From: Ehretia macrophylla
Taxonomy: Eukaryota > Streptophyta > Magnoliopsida > Boraginales > Ehretiaceae
Direction: 5' to 3'
Length of the DNA stretch: 64,000 nt
NCBI GenBank assembly: GCA_037974665.1
Contig: CM075764.1
Coordinates: 90,328,825-90,392,824, forward strand
The position numbers and the translations under genes were made by a program. Position 1 is the first letter of the stretch, and each line of letters opens with the position of its first letter. Under the pieces are notes generated by a model. It searched no databases and was not told the DNA's origin. It was given only the letters and a program-made list of their open reading frames with translations. Of this stretch, positions 24,701 through 33,635 are shown piece after piece.

Positions 24701-25568
24701 ATGATGAGCCCCTGCCCATTTGCTCAATGAGGTCTGGATATATTGGGACCCTTTTTGATGAGCACAAGTCAGAGGGTCAAACGTTTTGTGATAGTAGATT
24801 ATTTTACTAAATGGGTAGAGGTCGAGGCCGTCGCTAGAACTACAGATAGGAATGCTTGGAATTTTGTGTGGAAATCTATCGTATGCAGATTTGGGATTCC
24901 AAGGGTGATAGTAACAGATCATGGGACTCAGTTCGATTGCCACTATTTTAGGAAACAATGCTCAGAGTTGCGCATTTCTTTTAGATTTGCTTCTGTAGCA
25001 CATCCACAAACTAATGGCCAAGTGAAAAATACGAACAGATCTATTTTGCAAGGTTTGAAAAAGAAGCTGGCAGCATCCAAAGGCCTATAGGCCAAAGTTT
25101 TGCCAGAAGTACTATAGGGATACAGAACAACGCCAAACGAGTCAATAGGCGAAACCCTTTTCAGCCTAACGTTTGGAGTATATGTTATCTTACCTGTAGA
25201 AATTGGCTCAACAAGCCAAAGAATCGTTGAGTATGAGAAGAAGTTAATAACCAGGCCCTACGGGAAGACCTGGACTTGGTGGAAGAATTCAGAGAGAAGG
25301 CTAGAATAAAGATGCTCGAAGGCAAGAGGGCCATGGCGAGATATTTCAAAAAAAGAGTAAAAAACATAGAACTTATAGAAGGGGATTAGTCCTCAGAAAG
25401 GCGATCTTCAAACCTGATCCAAATCAGGGAAAACTCGGACCAAACTGGGAAGACACGTACAAGATAATTAAAGAGGTCAAACCCGAAACTTACAAACTCA
25501 AAAACCTCAATGGCAAAGAACTAAGAAATACTTGGCATGTAGAGCATTTAAGAAAATATTATGTGTAA
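21800..25568 (+). pseudogene. pol: Tat element pol: PR-RT-RNH-aRNH-IN, broken by stops
   Basis: Domains read in one frame from about 21800 to about 25180. Protease has DTGSS (active site 21897-21905). RT runs from about 22560 to 23350 with YVDD at 23003-23014. RNase H spans about 23390-23780. A linker with three ~20-bp repeats lies at 23806-23871. The archaeal-type RNase H (VDGASGKSDSGAG, NNEAEY, YTDSQLV, ENERVDV) spans about 23885-24240 with all its acidic residues visible. Integrase has an HHCC finger (about 24525-24655) and a core with IVDYFTKW and VTDHGTQF. The expected catalytic Glu is Lys (25025-25027). At least ten in-frame stops interrupt it, several at conserved Trp or Gln positions (YF-stop-P, C-stop-RF, Q-stop-GLDI). 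A frameshift near 25200 precedes the end at 25568. Confidence 0.9.
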
Positions 25569-25681
25569 TCTTTCTCCTTGAATATTTAAGTATTGTTTAT
25601 GTCAAGACAGATTATGATTGTCGTCCAAAGTTTAATTGATGATTATAGTAGAAGAAAGCCATATCTCAAAAAGAGAGGCCA

Positions 25682-25795
25682 ATGTCCAAGACAAGGGGGC
25701 ACAACTCCTGAGGTCCAGGACAGGGGCCACGATCCCCGAGGTCCAGGACATGAGGCACGAACCCCGAGGTCCAAGTCTGGGGGCACGACCCCTGA
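25682..25795 (+). repeat. Four tandem ~28-bp units after pol
   Basis: Units start ATGTCCA or AGGTCCA and carry GGGGGCAC or GGGGCCAC, ending CCCCG or CTCCTG. They lie between the end of pol and the poly(A) signal of the antisense gene. The AGGTCC word is shared with the palindromic array of the LTRs. Confidence 0.8.
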
Positions 25796-25906
25796 AGCCA
25801 TCAAATTATCCTTCAATAGTAAAGGGTTTCAAAAAGGTATGACACAACAAAAGAAACCAAGAACAAAAGAAAAGACAATAAATCAAGAAAGAGAAGAAAA
25901 ACTCCT

Positions 25907-25912
25907 TTTATT
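25907..25912 (-). terminator. AATAAA poly(A) signal of the antisense gene
   Basis: The minus strand reads TTTTTAATAAAAGG here, 52 nt after the TAG stop of the antisense gene. It is a good match to a plant near-upstream poly(A) element and is correctly placed for that transcription unit. Confidence 0.6.
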
Positions 25913-26542
25913 AAAAATCAAAGTCTTCATTACAAAGGAAAAAATAAACGGTAAATACAATGCCTATCCCTCGTCTCCGCTATCCTCAGACTCATCCTCG
26001 GAACTCGAAGAGTCACTAATAAGCACATTTTCCCTAATAGCTAAACCATGTCATTGAACATAACGATCAAGCTTCGCCTGAAGCACAGCAGTGACATCGT
26101 CCATGGTATCAGCTGCAGATCGAGCATATAACATCTTCAAATCATCCTTGTAGCCCTGCCCGCTACAAAAATCTTCCACTGCCTAGGCCTTCAAATCCTC
26201 CAGTGAGGCCTTCAGATCCTTGAATTGAGCTTCCACAAAACCTTGAGCTATCTGAGATGCCTCTAACTCATATTGAAGCCTTTCACGCTCGGCCCTAGCC
26301 TCCTCTTGAGCCCTTTGGGAAGCCTTCCAATCAGTTTGGAGTTGACGGAGCTCGGAATTTACTGAAGCAGCATCCTCCCGAGCCATTATAACTGCCTCAC
26401 GGGTGGCAGCAAGCTCTGCCTGGATGGTAGCCTCCGAGCTCCTGGAATGCTCATCAAATTCTTTGAAAGTAGCCTCAGCATCAGCAAGTCGCCGCTCATA
26501 TTCTTCCACAAAGCGGTAGTCCACGCTGAGACCCACGAACAT

Positions 26543-26619
26543 CTACAATAACCAAATAGGGTCAGAAAAGCACAACTTATATAAAAATGGAGGAAGAACT
26601 AGAGAAAGAAAGAAAATAC
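26543..26619 (-). other. Predicted intron of the antisense gene (77 bp)
   Basis: On the minus strand the exon ends TTTAAG, the intron starts GTATTTTC and ends TTGTAG, and the next exon starts ATGTTCGTGG. Both sides read in the same frame (EKARFK joined to MFVGLSVDY) at phase 0, and the interior is T-rich. The intron length is not a multiple of three, so splicing is needed to keep the frame. Confidence 0.65.
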
Positions 26620-27249
26620 CTTAAAGCGAGCCTTTTCAAAGGCTTCTCGAGCAATGGGATATAATTGATCCCTCGGAAATTCATCCAGAGAACTCGCCAC
26701 ATTATCGAGGCCCTTGGGAATAGGGGAGACCTCTAGCAAGAGTGGGCTAAGCCCTCAAGAGCCGGGAGAGACCTCGGATAAAGCTGGTCGAAAGATCTGG
26801 CAATAAAAAGAGAGGCATCCTTAACCAAACCACTGTCCTCAGGCATAACGCCAACTACCTCTTCAAAATGAGGAGTTTCATGACCAGTGGCAATTTCTCT
26901 AAAGGCTTCAAATCTGCGAGCAACTCTTTCAGGAGTTGGAAAAAAAAATCCCATACGGCAAGGGACACGGACCAGGTGGGTTTGGACGAACAATTTGACT
27001 GAACTACTTTTCTTCGTGGCCGAGCAGCCCTCTTTCGCTTCTTGCTGGGACCACCTTTAACCTTCTCCTTTCCAGCTCGTTTAGTAGCGTGAGCTCTTTA
27101 TGACTCAACTCAAGCTTGTTGTACCTCAGCCTGAGTTTCCTGAGCAACCGCATCAACTGGATCAAGTCTGCCATCACCGGTGGTTTGAACCTTAGTAGCC
27201 TCAGAAGTACCAGGAGGCATCTGCTGCAGAACCTCTGGGACAATAGTAC

Positions 27250-27327
27250 CTGTAACAGCGAAATAAGAGTCAGCTAGGCAAAAAGAAAAGCTTAAAATGA
27301 AAATACATGTATGACAATTTTCATTAC
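27250..27327 (-). other. Predicted intron of the antisense gene (78 bp)
   Basis: On the minus strand the exon ends CATGAAG, the intron starts GTAATGAAAATTG and ends GCTGTTACAG, and the next exon starts GTACTATTG. The join (SIHE-G-TIVPEV) keeps frame. The intron is a multiple of three and has no stop, so retention would also stay open; the AT-rich content and the borders favour an intron. Confidence 0.55.
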
Positions 27328-28494
27328 CTTCATGGATCGAAACATCAGCCTGGAACCTAGCGACTGGAGAAGATAAGACCTTAGCAACAGGGGATCCTTG
27401 TAATGGAGAACGAGCAGCGGCCGAAGGTCCCGCCTCGGTATTGACACCCCTCGACTGATTATAAATACCAGAGGCTAGAACAGCTTCACGAGTCAAATAG
27501 GGGACACCACGCACGGCCGAGTTCGACGAAGAATATAAGAGGTCATAAGCCTCTCGGCTGGGGTCAAGAGAGGAGGCTCACGATAGGCATCGAGCTCAAT
27601 GTGTGACAAATGCTTGTAAAGCCTTCTGACTGGACATATGAAAGGATGAATGATGAATACAAACTTGTTGTGCCATCCTCGGTTGCTAGAAGGCCAATTA
27701 GAAAATAAATGATGTCTGGGCCTAGCAGAGAAGAAGTATACACCAAAATTTTTGGGGTCATGGACCGATTAATGAAACTGGCGAAAGAGATTAAAGGTTG
27801 GGGTAAAACTGAACGACTTGGCCCATACATAAAAATCTACTACATCCCTCCAACTGTTAGGAGCAAGTTGGCAAGGAACAATGTCGAGAAAATTAAGGAT
27901 GCGGACGATAAAGGCAGGAAGAGGAAGGTGGAGAAACCGAAGAACGAGATAAGGTAAGACCACTTCCCCTACCTTGGGTCGACAGGACATATCATGATAT
28001 TGATGAATTCTGAATTCATAACCATACGGAAAGACACCTTCATTGCGAAGCTTGAGCAATTGGACTTCGCCAAAGGTACAGTTGTAATACAAGGCAGAAA
28101 AATCTGTCTAGGCCTCGGGGTCGGGATCAAGAGTTACGACCCTAAAAGAAAGAAGAGAAGATTCGAGTATCATAGGGATTATCTCTAGAGTAATGTGTAG
28201 AAGATCAGAGTTCAGATCGCATTGAGGGATAGTTTGAGAAGCTTCAGACTCAGTAGGATTGGAAGGACTAGACTCTGGAGGCCCGGCTTCATCAGTCCTA
28301 ATTGACCTAAGTGGTTGAGCGAGAATAGGAACCCCGAGGGGTGGAAATGAAGAAGACGGAGTAATAGTTGTGACTGAGGGTTCAGTATGGATAGCCCCCT
28401 AAAGACTGAGGTCTTGGGTCACAGCAGGAAGAGCGACAATAACCTCCATAATTTTTGAAGAAAAAATAGAAGAAGAAGACGCCATAAAAAAAAT

Positions 28495-28507
<13 letters not shown>

Positions 28508-28575
<68 letters not shown>
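28508..28575. repeat. (AT)n microsatellite, ~34 units
   Basis: An uninterrupted AT dinucleotide run of about 68 bp. It sits 23-90 bp upstream of the antisense gene ATG, where a TATA region would be expected. Open frames reading YIYIYIY are products of the repeat. Confidence 0.95.
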
Positions 28576-28580
<5 letters not shown>

Positions 28581-28602
28581 AAAGGAAAGAGGATAAGCTA
28601 CC

Positions 28603-29090
28603 AAGGTGATGGTACCGAGGTGGTGGTGCCGAGGTGATTATGGTTCCGAGATGGTGGTACCGAGGTGATAATGGTGCCGAGGTGATAATGGTGCCGAGGT
28701 GGTGGCGCTGAGGTGATAATGGTATTGAGGTAATGATGGTACCGAGATGGTGGTGCCGAGGTAATAGTGGTGCCGAGGTGATAATAATACTGAGGTGATG
28801 ATGGTGCCGAAGTGGTGGCGCCGAGGTGATAGTGATGCCGAGGTGATAATGGTACCGAGATGGTGGCGCCAAGGTGATAGTGGTGCCGAGGTGATGATGG
28901 TGCCGAGATGGTAGTGCTGAGGTGATAGTGGTACCTAGGTGATGATGGTGCCGAGATGGTAGTGCTGAGGTGATAGTGGTACCTAGGTGATGATAGTGCC
29001 GAGATAGTGGCACCGAGGTGATAGTAGTGCCGAGGTGATGATGGTGCCGAGGTGGTGGCACTGAGGTGATAGTGTGGTGCCGAGGTGAGG
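28603..29090. repeat. Minisatellite with GCCGAGGTGATAATGGT-like units
   Basis: About 490 bp of 15-18-bp units such as GGTGCCGAGGTGATAATG and GGTGCCGAGGTGGTGGC, roughly 30 copies with point changes. Because the unit has few stops, long frames are open on the minus strand (His/Thr/Ser-rich). It lies upstream of the antisense gene and before the 3' LTR. Confidence 0.9.
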
Positions 29091-29430
29091 GAGTCGAGGG
29101 GAGGGCGGCGAGGTGTAGGAGCAAAGGAGAGAGAGAGAGGAGTTTTGAAAAAGGGGTAGGTGAAAAATGAATTTTTGAATGGTAAAAAGGGGTATTTATA
29201 GGAGTGAAAATGGGAGGAAAAACCAAGAGTTTTCAATCATCACCATTAATTCAAAAGTCACTACACCAGATTTTGACAAGTGGCAAGGCTGCATTAAAGG
29301 ATAATTGGTGACAAATTACACAGAAGAAGAGGTGGTATTAAAGCAATTTTCCAACCAATTTCGACGTATCCGAGACATTAAAATTAGTTCCCAAACCTAT
29401 AACATACCTCCAGAAACTGATGGGGCATCA

Positions 29431-30197
29431 TGATATGGGTAAGACCCTTGGATTTTTTCAAATCGTGAGTTGACCCCTCAGTTGGAAAGGGGAGGCCTCT
29501 TCCGAGGTCCTACAGACCTCGGACGAGAGGTCATAACCTCGTCCGAGGTCCTATAGACCTCGGACGAACCTCCTCCGAGGTCTTAGGGACCTCGAACAAA
29601 CCTTGTCCAAGGTCCTAGAGACCTCGGACGTATTCTCCGAGGTCCTACAGACCTCAGACGTATTCTTTGAGGTCCTATAGACCTCGGACGAGTAGTCGGA
29701 TAAATTTGACCCCTCAGAAATAACACCTGAACCTCGGTCATCGTCCGTGGAGAGACCCTATGGGGTCGGACGAGGCATAGAGCCATCCGAAAGTCGCCTT
29801 TTAAGACCTCGAGCCAAGAGACGCTAGTAAACATCGTTCCATGAATTCAGGGAATCTCCAGCTAATCTCCCACTGATCCTTTTAAACAATTATCCACTGG
29901 GCCTTTAACAATTCTCCACTATTATTTTAATGATGATCCACTACTGCACCTTTACCCTTTTGACTCAGCAACTATGATGATTTCTCTTTTGAATCAGAAG
30001 CCATGGTGCTTATAAAAGGCCGATGATTCAACAAGGAAGGGGCAGGTACTTCAAATACTAATACTTACATATTTTACATCTTTCTTCCTCTACAAAAAAC
30101 ACCAAGGTAATTTAAATATCGGAGTGCTAATGCGGGCAAGACCCGCCAAGCCTTCTTTGTTTTGCAGACATCAAGGCAGCACGTGAAGGCTACTTGC
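29431..30197 (+). repeat. Tat element 3' LTR (3' end lost)
   Basis: It starts TGATATGGGTAAG directly after ATGGGGCATCA, a likely end of the polypurine region. It follows the 5' LTR until GCTACTTGC at 30197, about 25 bp before the expected end. The next bases (30198-30222) repeat ATCAAGGCAGCA-GTGA, a copy of sequence 30 bp upstream, suggesting a local rearrangement of the terminus. Confidence 0.85.
29502..29697 (+). repeat. Tandem array of palindromic units in the 3' LTR (6 copies)
   Basis: Six units of the CCGAGGTC...GACCTCGG type. The first has an extended spacer (GAGAGGTCATAACCTCGT) and the last three have shorter spacers (GTATTCT). Unit order differs from the 5' LTR array at 19371-19527. 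Confidence 0.9.
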
Positions 30198-30222
30198 AGA
30201 TATCAAGGCAGCAAGTGAGCAG

Positions 30223-30788
30223 GTCCATATGAATTTATGTTAGATGAGGTACCATTTCTAAAGTATCATACAAGCTTAGTACGTATATGTGTATGCTTCA
30301 CGTGTGGTACATGAAACTAATTTGTGTATTATCTCACGTAACTTGAAAATCTTATAAGTTCTTCTAGGTGGCTATAAATTTCCATGAGAGAAAATGCACC
30401 TAGAAGCTATTAACTAATACTACGTGAGTTTCTTTTACCTATATAAAGGTTACACCATATGGAAAACAGGTACTACTAGTAGAACTTTACTAACAAAGTT
30501 AGAACCTTGGTGTTAGGAACTAAGATAAGTAGGGTTATGCGAGAACACTTAGAATTAATCAACTTCTTTTAAGATTAAAATCCAACCAACATTCTCGGGG
30601 AGAAAGGACTTATTACCGTACCTGAAAATGTGAACTAAAACTAAAGTAGAAAGAAACCCTGTGAAGTAGCTTAATTAGCTAAGATGTTAGTAAATGGTTA
30701 GTCTATCTTAACAAGAGTAACTTTATCCGAAAACATCTAATTATAATCTACTTAACTAGCTGGGACTAGAATTTACCTAGATTATAGT
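30223..30788. other. Unassigned stretch
   Basis: AT-rich sequence between the Tat element and the next retroelement. I see no coding frame, terminal repeat or tandem structure. Confidence 0.5.
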
Positions 30789-33344
30789 ATATATGTGACG
30801 CCCGGCTCTCAGTACATACATTTATCATTCATGTGCATACAACTTGAGCATTTTACTTGTTTAAGAGTTACTTGTCATAACTAACTATTAAGTGTTTACT
30901 TGCTTTTTATGTGCTAATATTTGTTAATTTTTTTTAAATATCAAAATTGTGAGTTTAATTACTTTAGTAAATAATATATGAACATTCAAATTATTTTTAT
31001 CAAAGACCTTTTAGTAAAACTTGCATTTGAATAGTTTTAAACTAAATTTAGCTCGGACTAAAATTGTATTATCTCACTTTTTCTGAATTTCATATTTTTC
31101 TATTATTACTTAACTATTAATTATCCTACATTCACGAAAATCAAGTTCATAGCTTATTTATTGAGTGATTTACAAAAATACTTTGATATTATATGAATAG
31201 TAAAACTATGTATAAAAGTTGGGCTAAAAGAGAGTTTGTCTTGCACTATTTCCTAACTAATCAAGCCCAAACCCATTTGAAACCCATAACGCACAACTCA
31301 AAACCAACCCATTTACCCATATTATAATCCTACACATATATTAACATAAAAACAAAACAACAAACACACAAAAAAGCTCACGAGGTGCACGACCAAAGGG
31401 AAAAAAAAAAGGGAAAAGAGAGAAATTCTAGGGTTTTGCAAGATTGATCTTCTAAGCTTGTTCCAAGGGATCCAATCCATCCAAAATCATCCTTCTTGCT
31501 TGCTCAACTATAGTTTGGTGAGGATTTTTTTTTCTAGATTTTGCATTTTTGTGATTTTGTAGATTATGTTCAAAATAGGAATTGTTATATATGCATACTA
31601 TTATTCATTTTAAAGCTATTTATGGTGCCTCTAGGAGTAGAAGAACATACTTCTATAGTTGTTTCATGTAAATTTGTAGTATATATATGATATCATTTTC
31701 TAAAAGTCTTAAAACGGGTACTATTCATGCAGACGCAAGAAATAATGCTTCAAACCTAAATCTAATGCTAGATATATGTTGTTAGGTGGATAAAACGGCC
31801 CCACGTTAAAATTTATCGAATTTCGAGAACGTTAATTTTTATGTCTCTTCGTATGTGCACCTTAGAATTAATTCAATTAGTGCCTTTAGAACTAGTTTAA
31901 TGCTTTGAATAGGTACTATAAATGGGTTAAAGAAGGATTAATAGCTAACTAGTTAAAATTAACTTTATGTTATTAACCGCTAAGCATTCTAAGCTACTAA
32001 AATGTATTTGGTTGAAGTGGTAAAGAAAGGATTCAAGCATGATCACCTAACTATGAATTGAATGGGAAATGCATAATTGGCTAAAATTAAAAAAGGGTTA
32101 GCTTATAGAAATAGAGGTAGTGGATTATAATTGCCTTGTAATTGATTAGTAGGTGTTTAAATGCTTTTGTAAAGTATGCCTATACACTTGATGAAGTTTC
32201 TTGAGCTAGTTGGAATATCTACATTGTTGTGAATTGGATAGATATGCATGGAAATGATTTTGAGGTCGTGGTTATAGTTGAATTGTGTTTTAGTGTTAAA
32301 GTTGGTCGTCTTGATTGAATACTCAATTTAGTATTTCATTGTGATATAAATGAAGTTTAATTAGTATGAAGTTTAATTTGTTAAAGGTTAATGAAGTTCA
32401 TGTTCTTTACAAGATTAAAGAAATGATTTTGAGTTATTTGTATGATTACTTGGGCTATGTGTCGATATGAAATACATAAGTGATTATATAAGTAACTTCT
32501 ATTGAGTTAAGTTATAGTTAAGTTGGAATTGATATAGTTAATTGCTAAAGTGCTAAACTTATATAAACACACTAGGGCTACATATTCGAGCTAATTCGAG
32601 AAAGTTTGAAGTGAATCAGAGCTATTTTCTTGCATGCTTGGCTTAATTCCAGGTGATGAAGTTTTCATTCTTTGTGCATCTTAGTTTATTTTATTGTTCA
32701 TAAACTGTGGAGCTTAATGTAATTGCTTGTACTTATGTGTACCTTGTTAAGAATTGAGTGAATATGCTTATCTCTTGCTTATATTGCAACTACTTGCGAG
32801 GGCGTTACAGTCTCTTTTGTGTTTATATAGTTATTTCATGTATAATGGCTTATATTGTGATTAATTGTGAGGACGACCTACTTTGTCGTCCCTATAATGT
32901 TATATTTGGAAATCTTGACTCTCGTGAACTTGATTCGGGGTTGCACAACCTATTCGGGTGTGGTAGTGTCGAGTAACACGGGCGGCATCGGGCTTGTCGT
33001 GCTCCTTTGGCTACCATGGTTTCCCAGTCCCGGTCTCACTGAGGCATACTCCCCTACCCCAGAGGCGTGGTTCATCTCGTTAGGGCATACGGACCTACTT
33101 CGGGAGATATGGGTCGTAGGGTTGGAATACATCCGGAGTATCCCATTTGGAGGAATAAAGGGTTTGTCGACATTTGCTTGAATATCGTGGTTCGTGGTTC
33201 GAGATTGAAGACAAGAAGATGAACCGTATCTTTTTAAAATGTGTTTGAATATTTGTTCAATTAGCTCGTCCTATTGTGTTAATTATGTTATTACCTTGTT
33301 GTATCTCACGAAAGCACACCCCGCTTTACTACATCACCTCCTTC

Positions 33345-33368
33345 AATGAGTAACTTTGGTTACTCATT
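33345..33368 (+). promoter_or_regulatory. TGAG...CTCA dyad in the 5' LTR (copy D)
   Basis: The arms AATGAGTAAC (33345-33354) and GTTACTCATT (33359-33368) are exact reverse complements around TTTG. It is the counterpart of the dyads at 6384, 13182 and 34047. Confidence 0.5.
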
Positions 33369-33635
33369 CCTTGTCTTAACATGTTTCAAGTGGAGTTAGA
33401 ACAACTATCTTGAGTGTCGTGTTGTTGGTTGCTTATCCTACTGAGGTTGGAAGCTGTTTGTGAATATAGGACTTGATGTATTTATGTTCTGTTTTGAGAC
33501 CCTTGAAGTCTTGTATGTATTTTTGTATGGTTTGTTGGATTGTAAACTAAATTAAGGACTTATGTGATTTAATAGAGTAGCTGGCATGTATTAGCTAAAG
33601 ATAGACTTTATTGTCTTTTGATTGCATGCTTGTGT

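Larger units (their letters stand above)
25964..28485 (-). pseudogene. Antisense gene of the Tat element (PF04195-like, NLS, coiled coil, acidic tail)
   Basis: On the minus strand an ATG at 28485 (MASSSSIFSSKIMEVI) opens a frame of about 320 codons. It includes the segment LPLPAFIVRILNFLDI and CQLAPNSWRDVVDF (about 27900), resembling the 'putative gypsy type transposon' family (PF04195), then WPSSNRGWHNKFVF. A frame change near 27520 is followed by intron 27250-27327, a basic stretch (KKRKRAARPRRK near 27020) that looks like a nuclear localisation signal, intron 26543-26619, and about 115 residues of coiled coil (EEYERRLADAEATFKEF on). The tail reads SDSSSSEDESEDSGDEG before TAG at 25964-25966. 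At least five in-frame stops and two frameshifts make this copy non-functional. Related antisense ORFs are known in Tat elements; their role is unclear. Confidence 0.75.
19300..30222 (+). mobile_element. Ty3/gypsy retrotransposon, Tat lineage, with antisense gene
   Basis: It has LTRs at 19300-20044 and 29431-30197, a primer site (TGGCGCCCACCGTGGGGCC, 20048-20066), gag, and pol in the order protease, RT, RNase H, a second archaeal-type RNase H, and integrase. A convergent minus-strand gene (25964-28485) follows, then an (AT)n tract, a minisatellite and a 3' LTR. The second RNase H and an additional antisense ORF before the 3' LTR mark the Tat group of non-chromoviral gypsy elements. gag and pol are both broken by stops and frameshifts. 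The left flank has GTAGG before the LTR, but the 3' LTR loses similarity about 25 bp before its expected end and no TSD is visible on the right. Confidence 0.92.

Noticed and set aside
25593-26057. 154-aa plus-strand frame after Tat pol
   Set aside because: It covers a four-unit tandem repeat and the complement of the antisense gene's 3' part; the minus-strand reading has better coding features.
28382-28604. Open frames reading YIYIYI
   Set aside because: They are direct translations of the (AT)n microsatellite.
28579-29236. Two long overlapping His/Thr/Ser-rich open frames on the minus strand
   Set aside because: They are translations of the 15-18-bp minisatellite in two frames. Both are open because the repeat unit has few stops, and the sequence is only repeat. 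No start context or domain supports a protein.
32800-32820. GGGCGTTACAG as the right end of another nested LTR
   Set aside because: No matching left end or duplication was found, and the sequence before and after continues the host LTR, with similar wording in copy A.
32758-33181. Open frames of 72 and 104 aa in the 5' LTR
   Set aside because: They lie in the GC-richer block of the LTR and their frames are not kept in the related inverted LTR copy at 33636-36917, so coding is unlikely.
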